The notes below the pieces were generated by a model. The model saw nothing but the letters and a program-made list of their open reading frames with translations. It had not been told where the DNA came from and ran no database searches. From Clostridia bacterium (GTDB lineage Bacteria > Bacillota > Clostridia > Christensenellales > Aristaeellaceae), in assembly GCA_017534885.1 (NCBI GenBank), contig JAFXVR010000023.1, positions 21,590 to 85,589 on the forward strand: DNA of 64,000 bases, written 5' to 3'. Position 1 is the stretch's first letter. The number at the start of each line of letters is the position of its first letter. Position numbers and translations under genes: made by a program. Below, in pieces: positions 41,799-52,560 of this stretch.

Positions 41799-41817
41799 CG
41801 TTAACTCCTTATGTTCC

Positions 41818-41851
41818 AGGGGGAGCGCTGACCGCCATGGCCGTGCTCCCC
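41818..41851. other. Hairpin between secY and adk
   Basis: AGGGGGAGC pairs with GCTCCCCC at 41844-41851 across an 18-nt loop, without a T-run. It may affect read-through or mRNA processing between secY and adk. Confidence 0.4.
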
Positions 41852-41908
41852 CGGACCCCGCACCCTTTCAGGCGGCGGGATCCGGGTACAGCGCACAGGC
41901 TGAAATGC

Positions 41909-43192
41909 TTACATGAAGCCGCCCTTTTCCACGTCCATGTCGATGCCGCGGATGCTCATCTCGGCCTGAATGGAACGGATGAACTCCAGGGACACGGACA
42001 CCGCGATCAGGATGGAGCTGGCCGCGAAGGGCACGCTCGTGTTGAGGCCGCGGGTCAGCAGGCTCGGGATGGCGGAGAGCACCGCCAGGAAGAGCGCTGC
42101 GAAGAGGTTGAGGCGGTTGACGATCCGCTGCAGGTAGTCAGCGATGTTCTTGCTGCGCTGGCCGGGGATGGTCGCGCCCTGCATGATCAGCTGTTCGGCC
42201 TGCTTCTTGGGATCGAAGCTGATGGAGGAGTAGAAATAGGTGAAGGCGATGATGAGCAGGGCGGCCACCAGGATGTACAGCCAGCTGCCGTTGCCCATGT
42301 TCATCGTCCACCAGTAGGCGAAGGTGCCCGGGTCCGGGTTGGAACCGGAGACCATCTGGATGATGGTGCCGGGGAAGGACAGGAAGGAGTAGGCGAAGAT
42401 CAGCGGCATGACGCCCACGGACACGACCTTCAGGGTCATGCGGGTGCTCTGGCCGCCGTACACGCGGCGTCCCTTGGTCTGCTTGGCGATCTGCAGGGGA
42501 ATGCGGCGCTCAGCCAGCTCCACGTAGGTCACCACCACGGTCATCACGATGGCCAGGACGATCACGATCAGCACGTTGATCCAGGCGGAAGTCGTGCCGG
42601 AGGCGCTGGCGGAGGTGAAGCCGGATATGATGCCGTTGAACAGGTTGGACACGATGCCCACGAAGATCAGCAGGGAGATGCCGTTGCCGATGCCCTTGTC
42701 GGTGATACGCTCGCCGATCCACATGGCCAGCGCGGTGCCGGCAGCCATCGACAGGCCAGCCAGCACATAGTTGAACCAGCCGGACTTGATGTAGTTCAGG
42801 CCGCCCGCCAGGCCAACCGCCTGCAAGGCCGCCAGACCCACGGTCACATACCGGGTGATCCGGCTGATCTTTTCACGGCCGTCGCCGGTCTCATCGTTCT
42901 GCAGCCGCTCCAGCGCCGGGATGGCGATGCACAGCAGCTGCATAATGATGCTGGCGTTGATGTAGGGCGTAATGCCCATGGCCATGATGGTCATCTGGGA
43001 GAAGGCGTTACCGGTCATCATGTTGACCAGCTGCAGCAGCGGCAGATCCATCTGGGAGCCGAGCCTGCTGGGGTCGATGCCGGGAGCGGGGATGACGGAG
43101 ACGAGCCGGTACAGCACCAGCATGAGGAAGGTGTAAATCAGCTTTTTCCGCAGTTCTTCGACCTTCCATACCTTGCGGAGACTCTCCAGCAT
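41909..43192 (-). CDS. secY: Preprotein translocase subunit SecY
   Basis: The 427-residue protein has ten hydrophobic helices, the plug region ALGITPYINASIIMQLL, the loop motif GERITDKGIGNGISLLIF and a C-terminal cytoplasmic tail IRGIDMDVEKGGFM. It forms the membrane pore of the Sec system. rplO ends one base upstream. SecE is encoded elsewhere. Confidence 0.97.
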   Translation of the reverse strand: MLESLRKVWKVEELRKKLIYTFLMLVLYRLVSVIPAPGIDPSRLGSQMDLPLLQLVNMMTGNAFSQMTIMAMGITPYINASIIMQLLCIAIPALERLQNDETGDGREKISRITRYVTVGLAALQAVGLAGGLNYIKSGWFNYVLAGLSMAAGTALAMWIGERITDKGIGNGISLLIFVGIVSNLFNGIISGFTSASASGTTSAWINVLIVIVLAIVMTVVVTYVELAERRIPLQIAKQTKGRRVYGGQSTRMTLKVVSVGVMPLIFAYSFLSFPGTIIQMVSGSNPDPGTFAYWWTMNMGNGSWLYILVAALLIIAFTYFYSSISFDPKKQAEQLIMQGATIPGQRSKNIADYLQRIVNRLNLFAALFLAVLSAIPSLLTRGLNTSVPFAASSILIAVSVSLEFIRSIQAEMSIRGIDMDVEKGGFM

Positions 43193-43193
43193 G

Positions 43194-43634
43194 TCAGATC
43201 ACCTCGGCTTTCCCGCCGAGAGCCTCGATCTTCTCCTTCGCGCTGGCGGTGAATTTGGCAGCCTTGACAGTCAGCTGCTTGGTGAGATCTCCGTTGCCGA
43301 GGATCTTGACGCCGTCAAGCTCCTTCTTGATGATGCCAGCGTCCAGGAGCGCCTGGGCGTCGACCACCGCGCCGTTTTCGAAGACTTCGAGACGCTCCAC
43401 GTTCACCGTGGCGTACTCAGCGCCAAAGATGTTGGTAAAGCCGCGCTTGGGAACCCGGCGGTACAGGGGCATCTGGCCGCCCTCAAAGCCGGGGCGCTTG
43501 CCGCCGCCAGAGCGCGCCTTGGCGCCCTTGTGGCCCTTGCCGGAGGTCTTGCCCAGGCCGGAGCCGACGCCGCGACCCAGCCGCTTCGCAGCGGTGGTGG
43601 ACCCTTCGGCGGGATGCAGCTCATGCAGTTTCAT
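43194..43634 (-). CDS. rplO: Ribosomal protein uL15
   Basis: The 146-residue protein has the Gly/Lys-rich N-terminus of uL15 ([37 protein letters not shown]) and the globular C-terminal half ([27 protein letters not shown]). It is a late-assembly 50S protein. GGAGG precedes the ATG, 14 bp after rpmD. Confidence 0.97.
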   Translation of the reverse strand: MKLHELHPAEGSTTAAKRLGRGVGSGLGKTSGKGHKGAKARSGGGKRPGFEGGQMPLYRRVPKRGFTNIFGAEYATVNVERLEVFENGAVVDAQALLDAGIIKKELDGVKILGNGDLTKQLTVKAAKFTASAKEKIEALGGKAEVI

Positions 43635-43648
43635 CGGGGGTCCCTCCT

Positions 43649-43831
43649 TTACTCATTCACTTCTTCAACCTTCACCATGTGCTTCACGGCGAAGATCTGG
43701 CCGCGGATCGCCGGATTGTCCGGCCGTTCCACCGTCTGGCCAATCTTGGAAAGGCCCAGCGCCGCCACCGTCGCCTTATGCTTGGGGATGGAAGCGATGG
43801 GAGACTTGATCAAGGTAATCTTGAGCTTCAT
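43649..43831 (-). CDS. rpmD: Ribosomal protein uL30
   Basis: The 60-residue protein has [41 protein letters not shown], the compact uL30 fold. The second in-frame ATG (43831) is 8 nt from GGAGG and is preferred to the first (43837), which is only 2 nt away. Confidence 0.95.
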   Translation of the reverse strand: MKLKITLIKSPIASIPKHKATVAALGLSKIGQTVERPDNPAIRGQIFAVKHMVKVEEVNE

Positions 43832-43844
43832 CTTCATGTCCTCC

Positions 43845-44342
43845 TCAGCCCAGCATCTCTTCCACGGTCTTGCCGCGCATCTTGGCCACCTGCTCGGCAG
43901 AGCGGAGCAGCTTCAGGGCCTCGATGGTCGCCTTGACGGTGTTGATGGGATTGTTGGTGCCGTAGCTCTTGGTGCGGATGTCCTTCACGCCGGCCATTTC
44001 CAGCACAGCGCGGGCCGCGCCGCCGGCGATCACGCCAGTGCCCTCGGGAGCGGGCATCAGCACGACCTTGGCGGTGGAGTAGTAACCGGTCACCTCATGG
44101 GGGATGGTGGTGCCCACCACCGGCACGTTCACCAGGGCCTTCTTGGCATCCTCGGTGGCCTTGCGGATGGCCTCGGGGATTTCCACAGCCTTGCCCATGC
44201 CGGCGCCGACACGACCCTGTTCGTCACCCACGACCACGAGCGCGGAGAAGCGGGAGTTGCGGCCGCCCTTCACGGTCTTGGACACGCGGTTGACCGCCAC
44301 AAGGCGATCTTTGAATTCACTCTTTTCTTCGTACCGTTGCAT
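43845..44342 (-). CDS. rpsE: Ribosomal protein uS5
   Basis: The 165-residue protein contains the double-stranded RNA-binding-like N-domain ([27 protein letters not shown]) and the C-domain ([53 protein letters not shown]). It acts in 30S accuracy and helicase activity. AGGAGGG precedes the ATG. Confidence 0.97.
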   Translation of the reverse strand: MQRYEEKSEFKDRLVAVNRVSKTVKGGRNSRFSALVVVGDEQGRVGAGMGKAVEIPEAIRKATEDAKKALVNVPVVGTTIPHEVTGYYSTAKVVLMPAPEGTGVIAGGAARAVLEMAGVKDIRTKSYGTNNPINTVKATIEALKLLRSAEQVAKMRGKTVEEMLG

Positions 44343-44362
44343 TTGCGTGTGCCCTCCTTGTC

Positions 44363-44731
44363 TCAGAACTCGAGGCCGGCTTCGCGCGCGCCGGCGGCAA
44401 CTTCGGCCACCCGGCCAGTGTACACATAGCCACCGCGGTCAAAGACAACCGTCTTGATACCGGCATCCGCAGCGCGCTCGCCCAGCAGCTTGCCGACCAG
44501 TTTGGCGGCGCCCTTCTTGTCGAGCTCTTCAAGCTGAGGCTTCACGGCGGCTTCCAGGGTGGAAGCGCTTACCAGGGTCACGCCCTTCACATCGTCAATG
44601 ATCTGGGCCTGAATGTGCTTATTGCTGCGATAAACAGACAGACGCGGCATTTCAGGGGTGCCGCTGATCTTCTTGCGGACGCGCGCATGACGGATCTCAC
44701 GCACCTCGTTGCGGTCACGCTTTTTGAACAT
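44363..44731 (-). CDS. rplR: Ribosomal protein uL18
   Basis: The 122-residue protein has a basic N-terminus and [31 protein letters not shown], with [26 protein letters not shown] at the end. It binds 5S rRNA. It has its usual length and place between rplF and rpsE. Confidence 0.97.
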   Translation of the reverse strand: MFKKRDRNEVREIRHARVRKKISGTPEMPRLSVYRSNKHIQAQIIDDVKGVTLVSASTLEAAVKPQLEELDKKGAAKLVGKLLGERAADAGIKTVVFDRGGYVYTGRVAEVAAGAREAGLEF

Positions 44732-44749
44732 GTGCAGTCACTCCCTCTC

Positions 44750-45298
44750 TTACTTCTTACCGGTCTTGCCTTCCTTGCGGCGGATGTGCTCACCCTGATA
44801 CTTGATGCCCTTGCCCAGGTAGGGTTCCGGCGGCCGGATGGCACGGATGTCCGCAGCCAGGTTGCCCACCTGCTGCTTGTTGGCGCCCTTCACCTTGATG
44901 GTGGTGTCGTTGGGGGTCTCAAAGCTGATTCCCTCGGGAGCCTGCAGCACCACAGGATGGGAGAAGCCGATGGCGATGTCCAGCTGCTGGCCGTTGTTGT
45001 TGGCCTTGGCCTTGTAGCCGGTGCCGACCATCTCCAAGGTCTTGGTGAAGCCGTCGGTCACGCCGACGACCATATTGTGCACCAGCGCACGGTACAGGCC
45101 GTGCATGGCGCGGTGTTCCTTCACGTCACTCGCGCGCTCGAGGGTCAGCACAGCGCCCTCCTGCTTGACGGTGATGCAGGGATTGACCTGCTGGCTCAGT
45201 TCGCCCTTGGGGCCCTTCACCGTCACCAGGTTGTTGTCTGACACTGTCACCGTCACGCCCGCGGGTACGTGAATCGGAAGTTTTCCGATACGAGACAT
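44750..45298 (-). CDS. rplF: Ribosomal protein uL6
   Basis: The 182-residue protein has the two uL6 repeats: MSRIGKLPIHVPAGVTVTVSDNN at the start and PYLGKGIKYQGEHIRRKEGKTGKK at the end. It binds near the sarcin-ricin loop of 23S rRNA. It lies 27 bp after rpsH. Confidence 0.97.
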   Translation of the reverse strand: MSRIGKLPIHVPAGVTVTVSDNNLVTVKGPKGELSQQVNPCITVKQEGAVLTLERASDVKEHRAMHGLYRALVHNMVVGVTDGFTKTLEMVGTGYKAKANNNGQQLDIAIGFSHPVVLQAPEGISFETPNDTTIKVKGANKQQVGNLAADIRAIRPPEPYLGKGIKYQGEHIRRKEGKTGKK

Positions 45299-45325
45299 TC
45301 TCTTACACCTCCATAGCGTTACGGT

Positions 45326-45730
45326 TTACCAGACGTAGGCGAGCACTTCGCCGCCGATGGACTGCTGGCGGGCTTCACGGTCCGTCATCAGGCCCTTGCT
45401 GGTGGAAATAATGGCGATGCCCAGGCCGCCCAGCACCTTGGGCAGCTCTTCGCAGGTGGCGTACACCCGCAGGCCGGGCTTGGAAATGCGCTTCAGGCCC
45501 GCGATCACGGGATTGGCCTTGTTGCCTTCCACGTACTTCAGGGTGATCTTGATCGTACCCTGAACGCCGTCATCCCGGAAGTCCACATTCTTGATGTAGC
45601 CTTCCTTCAGGAGAATCTTGGCGATGGCCTTCTTGGTGTTGCTGGCGGGCATCTCCACCGTGTCATGCCGGGCCACCTGAGCGTTGCGGATGCGGGTGAG
45701 CATATCGGCGATGGGATCATTCACGACCAT
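45326..45730 (-). CDS. rpsH: Ribosomal protein uS8
   Basis: The 134-residue protein begins [28 protein letters not shown] and ends [35 protein letters not shown]. It is a primary 16S rRNA binder and, in E. coli, the translational repressor of the spc genes. AGGAGG precedes the ATG. Confidence 0.97.
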   Translation of the reverse strand: MVVNDPIADMLTRIRNAQVARHDTVEMPASNTKKAIAKILLKEGYIKNVDFRDDGVQGTIKITLKYVEGNKANPVIAGLKRISKPGLRVYATCEELPKVLGGLGIAIISTSKGLMTDREARQQSIGGEVLAYVW

Positions 45731-45760
45731 GATGGTACCTCCTTCCGTTTCTCTCCCCGC

Positions 45761-45946
45761 TTACCAGCTGGCCTTGCGGACACCGGGGATCTGGCCCTTG
45801 TAAGCCAGCTCTCTGAAGCAAATGCGGCACACGCCGTAGTTGCGCAGCACAGAGTGGGGACGGCCGCACAGGCGGCAGCGCGTATAGGCGCGGGTGGAGT
45901 ACTTGGGAGTTCTCTGCTGCTTGAGTTTCATGCTCAGCTTTGCCAC
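45761..45946 (-). CDS. rpsN: Ribosomal protein uS14, zinc-binding type
   Basis: The 61-residue protein is the short uS14 with the two C-x-x-C pairs [20 protein letters not shown] that bind zinc. This is the S14 form common in Firmicutes, as opposed to the long zinc-free form. It lies 14 bp after rplE. Confidence 0.97.
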   Translation of the reverse strand: MAKLSMKLKQQRTPKYSTRAYTRCRLCGRPHSVLRNYGVCRICFRELAYKGQIPGVRKASW

Positions 45947-45960
45947 TGTCTTTTCCTCCT

Positions 45961-46506
45961 TTAAGCCTTCTCAAAGGGCATGCCCAGCGCCGCGAGCAGC
46001 TCCTTGCACTCTTCGTCGGTCTTGGCGGTGGTGACGAAGATCATCTCCATGCCGCGGATCTTCTCGACCTTGTCGTAGTCGATTTCCGGGAAGAGCAGCT
46101 GCTCCTGAATGCCCAGGGCGTAGTTGCCGCGGCCGTCGAACGCCTTGGCGGACACGCCGTGGAAGTCACGCACGCGGGGCAGGGCGACAGAGACCAGCTT
46201 GTCGAAGAACTCCTCCATGCGGGTGCCGCGCAGGGTCACCTTGGCGCCGACGTTCTGGCCCTCGCGGACCTTGAAGTTGGCGATGGACTTCTTGGCCTTG
46301 GTCACCACCGGCTTCTGGCCGGCGATGATGGTCAGCTCGGAAACCGCCATCTCCATGGCCTTGGCGTTGTCCTTGCAATCGCCCAGACCCATGTTGATCA
46401 CGATCTTCTCCAGACGCGGAATCTGCATCACGTTTTTGTAGCCGAATTTCTGCTGCAGGGCAGGAATCGCCTCGGCCTGGTACTTTTCCTTGATGCGCGT
46501 AGCCAT
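45961..46506 (-). CDS. rplE: Ribosomal protein uL5
   Basis: The 181-residue protein has [50 protein letters not shown] and [29 protein letters not shown], all typical. It binds 5S rRNA and contacts the P-site tRNA. Confidence 0.97.
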   Translation of the reverse strand: MATRIKEKYQAEAIPALQQKFGYKNVMQIPRLEKIVINMGLGDCKDNAKAMEMAVSELTIIAGQKPVVTKAKKSIANFKVREGQNVGAKVTLRGTRMEEFFDKLVSVALPRVRDFHGVSAKAFDGRGNYALGIQEQLLFPEIDYDKVEKIRGMEMIFVTTAKTDEECKELLAALGMPFEKA

Positions 46507-46524
46507 TTGGCTCTTCCTCCTTTA

Positions 46525-46860
46525 TCAGTCGATGTCCGCGCCGCACTTCTTGCAAACGCGGATCATGACGCGCGAGGTCTTGCCGTTATCGGCGGTCACG
46601 GCACTCACCTTGTGGTTGACGCGGGTGGGCTTGCCGCACTTGGGGCACACCAGCATCACGTTGCTCGCGTCAATGGGGTTTTCCTTATGGATGATGCCGC
46701 CGGGCTGCATGGCGTTGCGGGCCTTCTGGTGCTTGGTCACCACATTGACGCCTTCCACCACCACGCGGTTGACCTTGGGGAGCGCGCGGGTAATCTTGCC
46801 CTGGGTGCCCTTGTCCTTGCCGGAGATCACCATCACCGTGTCATTCGTCTTCACATGCAT
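46525..46860 (-). CDS. rplX: Ribosomal protein uL24
   Basis: The 111-residue protein has the KOW start [23 protein letters not shown] and a C-terminal Cys4 ribbon ([13 protein letters not shown] ... RVCKKCGAD), present in some bacterial uL24 proteins and absent from others. It initiates 50S assembly. Confidence 0.97.
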   Translation of the reverse strand: MHVKTNDTVMVISGKDKGTQGKITRALPKVNRVVVEGVNVVTKHQKARNAMQPGGIIHKENPIDASNVMLVCPKCGKPTRVNHKVSAVTADNGKTSRVMIRVCKKCGADID

Positions 46861-46873
46861 CGCGGTTTCCTCC

Positions 46874-47242
46874 TCACAGAACTTCGGGCGCGAGGGAGAC
46901 GATCTTCATGAACTTCTTCTCACGCAGTTCGCGGGCGACCGGCCCAAAGATACGGGTGCCGATGGGCTCGGTGGCGTCCTTCAGGATCACGGCGGCATTG
47001 TCGTCAAACTTGATGTAGCTGCCGTCGGGCCGGCGCTGATTCTTCGTGACCCGCACGATGACGGCCTTGACCACGTCACCCTTCTTCACGGAGCCGCCGG
47101 GGTTGGCGCTCTTCACGCTGGCCACAATGATGTCGCCCACGGAAGCCGTGCGAACCTTGGAGCCGCCCATGACATGGATGCACATGATTTCCTTCGCGCC
47201 GGAGTTGTCGGCAACGTTAAGCCGGGTTTGCGGCTGAATCAT
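46874..47242 (-). CDS. rplN: Ribosomal protein uL14
   Basis: The 122-residue protein has [28 protein letters not shown] and the conserved [26 protein letters not shown] end. It contacts 16S rRNA at bridge B8. AGGAGG precedes the ATG. Confidence 0.97.
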   Translation of the reverse strand: MIQPQTRLNVADNSGAKEIMCIHVMGGSKVRTASVGDIIVASVKSANPGGSVKKGDVVKAVIVRVTKNQRRPDGSYIKFDDNAAVILKDATEPIGTRIFGPVARELREKKFMKIVSLAPEVL

Positions 47243-47266
47243 AGGTTTTCCTCCTTTTTACCGACA

Positions 47267-47524
47267 TTACTTCGCCTTTTCGATGATCTCGACCAGGCGC
47301 CAGCGCTTGTCGTGGCTCAGCGGGCGGGTCTCCATCACACGGATGGTGTCGCCCACGCCGCACTCGTTGTTTTCGTCATGCACCTTCAGCTTGCTGGTGC
47401 GGTTCACGATCTTGCCGTACAGCGGATGGCGGACGCGGTCAGAAATCTTGATCACCACAGTCTTGTCCATCTTGTCCGAAACCACAATACCCACGCGGGT
47501 CTTGCGCAGTCCTCTCTCAGACAT
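47267..47524 (-). CDS. rpsQ: Ribosomal protein uS17
   Basis: The 85-residue OB-fold protein contains [22 protein letters not shown] and [29 protein letters not shown]. It is a primary 16S rRNA binder. Confidence 0.97.
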   Translation of the reverse strand: MSERGLRKTRVGIVVSDKMDKTVVIKISDRVRHPLYGKIVNRTSKLKVHDENNECGVGDTIRVMETRPLSHDKRWRLVEIIEKAK

Positions 47525-47549
47525 TGAAGCGGTTTCCTCCTTTCAATCC

Positions 47550-47741
47550 TCAGGCCTGCTCCTTCTGACGGAGCACGGTCTTGGCGCGAGCGATGTCCCG
47601 CTTCACGCTGGTGATCTGCTGGTGATTCTGCAGCTGACCGGTCGCCAGCTGGAACCGCAGCGTGAACAGCTGGGCCTTGAGCTCGGCCACTTTCTCATTC
47701 AGCTGATCCACGGTCATGGCGGAAAATTCTTTGGCCTTCAT
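47550..47741 (-). CDS. rpmC: Ribosomal protein uL29
   Basis: The 63-residue helical hairpin protein contains the uL29 signature LKAQLFTLRFQLATGQLQNHQQI followed by KRDIARAKTVLRQKE. It lies at the exit tunnel. The start overlaps the rplP stop by one base. Confidence 0.97.
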   Translation of the reverse strand: MKAKEFSAMTVDQLNEKVAELKAQLFTLRFQLATGQLQNHQQITSVKRDIARAKTVLRQKEQA

Positions 47742-48181
47742 TACTGTTCACCACCCGCTTCAGTCGTCGCCGCTTCAGGGCGCTGGATAAACTTCGTCTT
47801 GAGGGGCAGCTTGTGCGCAGCCAGACGGAGGGCCTCGCGGGCGGTCTCTTCAGGCACGCCGGCGATTTCAAACAGGACGCGGCCGGGCTTGACCACGGCC
47901 ACCCAGTACTCCGGAGTGCCCTTGCCGGAACCCATGCGGGTCTCAGCGGGCTTCTCGGTCACGGGCTTGTCGGGGAAAATCTTGATCCAGACCTGGCCGC
48001 CGCGGCGGGTGTAGCGGGTCAGGGCGATACGGGCAGCCTCGATCTGCTGGGAGGTAATCCAGCAGGGCTCGGTCGCCTGCAGGCCGTACTCGCCGTAAGC
48101 CAGGAAATTGCCGCGATGGGCCTCGCCCTTCATGCGGCCGCGGAACACCTTGCGGTGCTTCACTCTCTTCGGCATCAGCAT
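47741..48181 (-). CDS. rplP: Ribosomal protein uL16
   Basis: The 146-residue protein begins [19 protein letters not shown], with [23 protein letters not shown] and [17 protein letters not shown]. It lines the A-site tRNA path. GGAGG is 12 nt upstream. The spacing of only 4 bp from rpsC suggests coupling. Confidence 0.97.
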   Translation of the reverse strand: MLMPKRVKHRKVFRGRMKGEAHRGNFLAYGEYGLQATEPCWITSQQIEAARIALTRYTRRGGQVWIKIFPDKPVTEKPAETRMGSGKGTPEYWVAVVKPGRVLFEIAGVPEETAREALRLAAHKLPLKTKFIQRPEAATTEAGGEQ

Positions 48182-48185
48182 AGGT

Positions 48186-48854
48186 TTACTTGACCTCCTT
48201 CGCTTGAGGGGCCTTCTTGGCCTTGGGGAGCACCTGGCCCTTGTAGATCCAGACCTTTACGCCCAGACGGCCGTAGGTGGTCTTTGCCTCGGCAAAGCCG
48301 TAGTCGATGTTGGCGCGCAGGGTCTGCAGCGGAATGGAGCCCTCGTGATAGCTCTCAGAGCGGGCGATGTCCGCGCCGCCAATCCGGCCGGAAACCGTGC
48401 ACTTGATGCCCTTCACGCCGTTGGACTTCATGGCGCGCTGGATGGACTGCTTGATCGCGCGGCGGAAGGAGATGCGCTTCTCCAGCTGCTGGGCGATGTT
48501 CTCGGCCACCAGCTGCGCGTCAGCGTCGGGCTGACGGACTTCCATCACATTGATGTGCGCGTTCTTGCCCAGGAAGGAAACGACTTCCTTCTTCAGCTCC
48601 TCGATCTTGGAGCCCTTGGGGCCGATGATCATGCCGGGCTTGGAGGTGAAGATGTTCACCGTCACCTGGCTGGAGGTGCGCTCAATGTCGATCTTGCTGA
48701 TACCGGTGGCATAGTACTTATTCTTCAGCATCTCGCGGAGCTTGAAATCCTCCACGATGTTGTTGGGAAAATCCTTCTTATTGGCGTACCAGCGGGCGCT
48801 CCAGTCGAAGATCACGCCAACGCGCGCGCCATGGGGATTCACTTTCTGACCCAT
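48186..48854 (-). CDS. rpsC: Ribosomal protein uS3
   Basis: The 222-residue protein starts [22 protein letters not shown], then has the KH domain ([26 protein letters not shown]) and the C-domain with [14 protein letters not shown]. It sits at the mRNA entry channel. Confidence 0.97.
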   Translation of the reverse strand: MGQKVNPHGARVGVIFDWSARWYANKKDFPNNIVEDFKLREMLKNKYYATGISKIDIERTSSQVTVNIFTSKPGMIIGPKGSKIEELKKEVVSFLGKNAHINVMEVRQPDADAQLVAENIAQQLEKRISFRRAIKQSIQRAMKSNGVKGIKCTVSGRIGGADIARSESYHEGSIPLQTLRANIDYGFAEAKTTYGRLGVKVWIYKGQVLPKAKKAPQAKEVK

Positions 48855-48872
48855 GATAGAACCTCCTTCGCC

Positions 48873-49256
48873 TTACTTCTGATCCAGCACCACGGAAATG
48901 TGGCTGGTGCGCTTGAGCATGGGGGACGCGCTGCCGCGGGAGCGGGCAACGTAGCGCTTCAGCGTGGGGCCGGGATTGGCGTACACCTCAGCGACATAGA
49001 GGTCCTTGCGGTTCATTTCAAGGTTGTTCTCAGCGTTGGCGATGGCGCTGTTGAGAATCTTCAGCACCACGGGGGCCGCCGCCTTGGGGGTGTAGGTCAG
49101 GATGGCCTGAGCCTCTTCCGCGCTCTTGCCGCGGATCAGATCGATGACGATCTTCACCTTGCGGGGAGAAATGCGGATATACTTGGCATGGGCCTGGGGA
49201 CGCTTGTCCGCCGCCGCACGGCGGGCCGCCGTCTTTTCCTTGCTGCGGGTTGCCAT
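48873..49256 (-). CDS. rplV: Ribosomal protein uL22
   Basis: The 127-residue protein has [22 protein letters not shown] and the tunnel loop [25 protein letters not shown]. An extra basic N-terminal stretch of about 20 residues is present. The ATG at 49256 is 8 nt from GAGGAG; a GTG three codons earlier would overlap it. Confidence 0.96.
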   Translation of the reverse strand: MATRSKEKTAARRAAADKRPQAHAKYIRISPRKVKIVIDLIRGKSAEEAQAILTYTPKAAAPVVLKILNSAIANAENNLEMNRKDLYVAEVYANPGPTLKRYVARSRGSASPMLKRTSHISVVLDQK

Positions 49257-49277
49257 ATCTGTCACTCCTCTCCCTGA

Positions 49278-49556
49278 TTACTTCTTGCCGGTGGACTTGT
49301 CGCCGGCGTGGCCGCGGAAGGTGCGGGTGGGCGCGAACTCACCCAGCTTGTGGCCGACCATGTCCTCGGTGACATACACCGGCACATGCTTGCGGCCATC
49401 GTGCACCGCGATGGTGTGGCCTACGAAATCCGGGAAGATGGTGGAAGCGCGGGACCAGGTCTTCAGCACCGCCTTCTTGCCGGTCTTGTTCATTTCCTGC
49501 ACGCGCTTGAGCAGCACGGGCTGTACATAGGGGCCTTTCCTGATTGAACGGCTCAT
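49278..49556 (-). CDS. rpsS: Ribosomal protein uS19
   Basis: The 92-residue protein contains [52 protein letters not shown] and [10 protein letters not shown]. It forms a complex with uS13 in the 30S head. Confidence 0.97.
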   Translation of the reverse strand: MSRSIRKGPYVQPVLLKRVQEMNKTGKKAVLKTWSRASTIFPDFVGHTIAVHDGRKHVPVYVTEDMVGHKLGEFAPTRTFRGHAGDKSTGKK

Positions 49557-49586
49557 TTGTGAGCTGCCTCCTTCCTGGGCTGCGCT

Positions 49587-50420
49587 TTACTTCTTGCCTG
49601 CGCGCTTGATGATCATCTTGTTGGAGTACTTCTTGTGCCTGCGGGTCTTCAGGCCCAGCGCGGGCTTGCCCCAGGGAGTCACAGGCGCGGGCATGCCGAC
49701 GGGGCTCTTGCCCTCGCCGCCGCCGTGCGGGTGATCGTTCGGGTTCATCACGACGCCGCGGACAGTGGGCCGGATGCCCATGTGGCGGACGCGGCCGGCC
49801 TTGCCCAGGCGCACGTTCTCGTGATCGGAGTTGCCCACGGTGCCGATGGTGGCCCTGGCGTTCAGGGGCAGGCGGCGCATTTCACCGGAGGGCAGACGCA
49901 CGGTGGCGTAGCCGTTTTCCTTGGCCATGAGCTGCGCGCTCAGACCGGCGGAGCGAACCAGCTGGCCGCCGCGGCCGGGCTTGATCTCCAGGTTGTGGAT
50001 CAGCGTGCCGACCGGGATGGAGTTCAGGGGCAGGGCGTTGCCGGGCATGATGTCAGCGTTGTCGGAGGAAACCACCGTGTCGCCGACCTTCAGGCCGAGG
50101 GGCGCCAGGATGTACCGCTTCTCGCCGTCCACATAGTGCAGCAGGGCGATGAAGGCGGAACGGTTGGGGTCGTACTCGATGCCGGCAACCTTGGCCGGAA
50201 CCTCGAGCTTGTCGCGCTTGAAGTCGATCAGGCGATACTTGATCTTGTTGCCGCCGCCCTGATGACGGACGGTGATCTTGCCCTGCGCGTTGCGGCCGGA
50301 GTGCTTCTTGAGGTACTGGGTCAGGCTCTTTTCGGGGGCCTTCTTCGTGACCTCTTCATAGGTCAGCACCGACATGAAGCGCCGGGCGGGCGAAGTGGGC
50401 TTATAATTGCGGATAGCCAT
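49587..50420 (-). CDS. rplB: Ribosomal protein uL2
   Basis: The 277-residue protein has [12 protein letters not shown], the [22 protein letters not shown] segment, the SH3-like middle and the conserved [17 protein letters not shown] with the functionally important histidine. It is needed for peptidyl transferase activity and subunit joining. Confidence 0.97.
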   Translation of the reverse strand: MAIRNYKPTSPARRFMSVLTYEEVTKKAPEKSLTQYLKKHSGRNAQGKITVRHQGGGNKIKYRLIDFKRDKLEVPAKVAGIEYDPNRSAFIALLHYVDGEKRYILAPLGLKVGDTVVSSDNADIMPGNALPLNSIPVGTLIHNLEIKPGRGGQLVRSAGLSAQLMAKENGYATVRLPSGEMRRLPLNARATIGTVGNSDHENVRLGKAGRVRHMGIRPTVRGVVMNPNDHPHGGGEGKSPVGMPAPVTPWGKPALGLKTRRHKKYSNKMIIKRAGKK

Positions 50421-50442
50421 GTTCTTCTTCCTCCCTGCTATC

Positions 50443-50748
50443 TTACTCGGCCATGTCTGCGAAGAACTTGATCGGCTTGGAGTCCTTCTTCAGGGTCACA
50501 TAGGCCTTCTTGACCTCGGGGGTGCGTCCGGAGTGCAGGCCCTGGCGCTTGATCTTGCCCAGGGTGCGGCAGGTATTGACCCGATCGACCTTCACGCCGT
50601 CGTCGGCGAAGACGTGCTCCACCGCCAGCTTGATCTGGGTCTTGGTGGCGTTCACCGGCACCTCGAAGACATAACGCATTTCAGAGATGCCCTCGTAGCC
50701 CTTCTCTGTGAGGATGGGGCGCACGATGATGTCATGCAGATCCTTCAT
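50443..50748 (-). CDS. rplW: Ribosomal protein uL23
   Basis: The 101-residue protein has [14 protein letters not shown] and the ferredoxin-like fold with [16 protein letters not shown]. It is the docking site of trigger factor and SRP at the exit tunnel. Its start overlaps the rplD stop by four bases. Confidence 0.97.
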   Translation of the reverse strand: MKDLHDIIVRPILTEKGYEGISEMRYVFEVPVNATKTQIKLAVEHVFADDGVKVDRVNTCRTLGKIKRQGLHSGRTPEVKKAYVTLKKDSKPIKFFADMAE

Positions 50749-51371
50749 GATGCGTAAACCTCCTCCACAGCGGCCAGCGCAGCCTTGGTCACAACCAGCT
50801 TGCCGGCATTCAGGATGTCGTACACGTTGAGGGTGTTGACGTAGGTGGTGCGGGCTTCGGCCAGGTTGCCGGTGGCGCGCACGATGTTCTCCACCCGCTC
50901 GGGCAGGACGACCAGGGCCTTCTTCTCGGCGCCCAGATCCTTGAGCACCTTGGCCATCAGCTTGGTCTTGCCCTCGGCCAGCTTGATGTCGTCCACCACG
51001 ATGATGGCTTCGTCGTTCAGCCGGGAGGTCAGGGCGGAGCGGAACGCCAGGCGGCGGACTTTCTTGGGCACGTTGATCACATAATCACGGGGCTTGGGAG
51101 CGAAGACCACACCGCCGTGGCGGAACTGGGGCGCGCGGTTGCCATGGTGACGCGCGTTGCCGGTGCCCTTCTGGCGATAGATCTTGCGGCCGCCTCCGCG
51201 AACCTCGCCGCGGGTCTTGGCGCTCTGGGTGCCCTGGCGCTGGGCGGCCAGGTAGGAACGGACCACCAGGTGCATGGCCGGCACATTCACGGGGGCGGCG
51301 AAGAGGTATTCGCTCAGCTCCACCTCACCAACGGCCTTGCCTTCCTGGTTGTAAAGAGCAGTTTTCGGCAT
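50745..51371 (-). CDS. rplD: Ribosomal protein uL4
   Basis: The 208-residue protein contains the extended loop [32 protein letters not shown]-type segment reaching into the tunnel, then [26 protein letters not shown]. In E. coli L4 represses its own operon; the same is not shown here. Confidence 0.97.
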   Translation of the reverse strand: [208 protein letters not shown]

Positions 51372-51391
51372 GTTTCTTACCTCCTATCGGC

Positions 51392-52039
51392 TCAGGCCTT
51401 CACGCTGTCGCGGATGACGAGCACGGTCTCGTTGGGGCCGGGCACGGCGCCCTTGACCAGCAGCAGGTTGCGCTCGGTGTCCACGCTGACCACCTCGAGG
51501 TTGAGGATGGTGACCCGCTCAGAACCCGTGTGACCCGCCATGTGCTTGTTCTTGAACACGCGGGAGGGATCGGAGTTGGCGCTCATGGAACCCACGCCGC
51601 GGTGATACTTGGAGCCGTGGGCCATGGGGCCGGTGTGCTGATTCCAGCGGGCGATGGGGCCCAGAGTGCCCTTGCCCTTGGAGATGCCGGTGATGTCAAT
51701 CTTGTCGCCGGCGGCGAACTGGTCCACCTTGATCTCGTCGCCAACCTTGCGGGCGGGCACGTCTTCGTCAAAGCGGAACTCGCGCACATGGCGCTTGGGG
51801 GCGACCTTCGCGCTCTTGAACACACCCATCTCAGGCTTGTTCTTGAGCTTCTCGGCGCGCTTTTCGGTGGGGTAATCGCCAAAGCCGACCTTCACGGCCT
51901 CGTAGCCGTCAGTCTCCTTGGTCTTCACCTGCATCACGGTGCAGGGGCCGGCTTCGATCACGGTCACCGGCACGAGGCGGCCATCCTGGGTAAAGACCTG
52001 GGTCATGCCCAGCTTCTTCCCGACGATTGCTTTCTTCAT
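51392..52039 (-). CDS. rplC: Ribosomal protein uL3
   Basis: The 215-residue protein begins [21 protein letters not shown] and has the tentacle region [30 protein letters not shown]. It is an early 50S assembly protein. AGGAGGAGC precedes the ATG. Confidence 0.97.
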   Translation of the reverse strand: MKKAIVGKKLGMTQVFTQDGRLVPVTVIEAGPCTVMQVKTKETDGYEAVKVGFGDYPTEKRAEKLKNKPEMGVFKSAKVAPKRHVREFRFDEDVPARKVGDEIKVDQFAAGDKIDITGISKGKGTLGPIARWNQHTGPMAHGSKYHRGVGSMSANSDPSRVFKNKHMAGHTGSERVTILNLEVVSVDTERNLLLVKGAVPGPNETVLVIRDSVKA

Positions 52040-52056
52040 TGCTTGCTCCTCCTGCC

Positions 52057-52365
52057 TTACAGCTTCATTTCGATCTCAACGCCGGCCGGGAGCTCGAGCT
52101 TCATCATGGCGTCCACCGTCTTGGTGTTGGGGTTGATGATGTCGATGAGGCGCTTGTGGGTGCGGCGCTCAAACTGCTCGCGGCTGTCCTTGTACTTGTG
52201 GGGGGAGCGGAGGATCGTGACGATCTCCTTTTCCGTCGGCAGCGGGATGGGACCGGATACCCGCGCGCCGGAGCGCTTCGCAGTGTCCACAATCCTCGCG
52301 GCAGAGGTGTCGATGAGGTTGTGGTCATAGCTCTTGAGCTTGATACGGATCTTCTGGCTGGCCAT
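52057..52365 (-). CDS. rpsJ: Ribosomal protein uS10
   Basis: The 102-residue protein has [39 protein letters not shown] and the tRNA/NusB-binding loop. It is the first gene of the operon and also acts in NusB antitermination. The ATG at 52365 is placed by TAGGAGG. The upstream open frame is leader sequence. Confidence 0.97.
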   Translation of the reverse strand: MASQKIRIKLKSYDHNLIDTSAARIVDTAKRSGARVSGPIPLPTEKEIVTILRSPHKYKDSREQFERRTHKRLIDIINPNTKTVDAMMKLELPAGVEIEMKL

Positions 52366-52531
52366 GGTGTACCTCCTATCGTTCTCGTTTGCGGCCCGCT
52401 TCAGGCCCACTGCAGGTGCAGGCCCGGCCGCCGCTTCGAGTCCGTCGCCCGATTCCCGGGCTGGTCCATGGTAATTACCCGTCTGGCCTGACGGCAACTT
52501 ACCACTTCATCCCTGAACAGACAACATTGCT

Positions 52532-52560
52532 ATTATATTCAGAATCCAATGGGAAATCAA
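52532..52560 (-). promoter_or_regulatory. Promoter of the S10-spc ribosomal operon
   Basis: On the minus strand TTGATT (52555-52560), a 17-bp spacer and a perfect TATAAT (52532-52537). Transcription would start near 52525, leaving a G+C-rich leader of about 160 nt before rpsJ with possible hairpins. From 52561 to 52834 the sequence is A+T-richer and shows no gene. Confidence 0.85.
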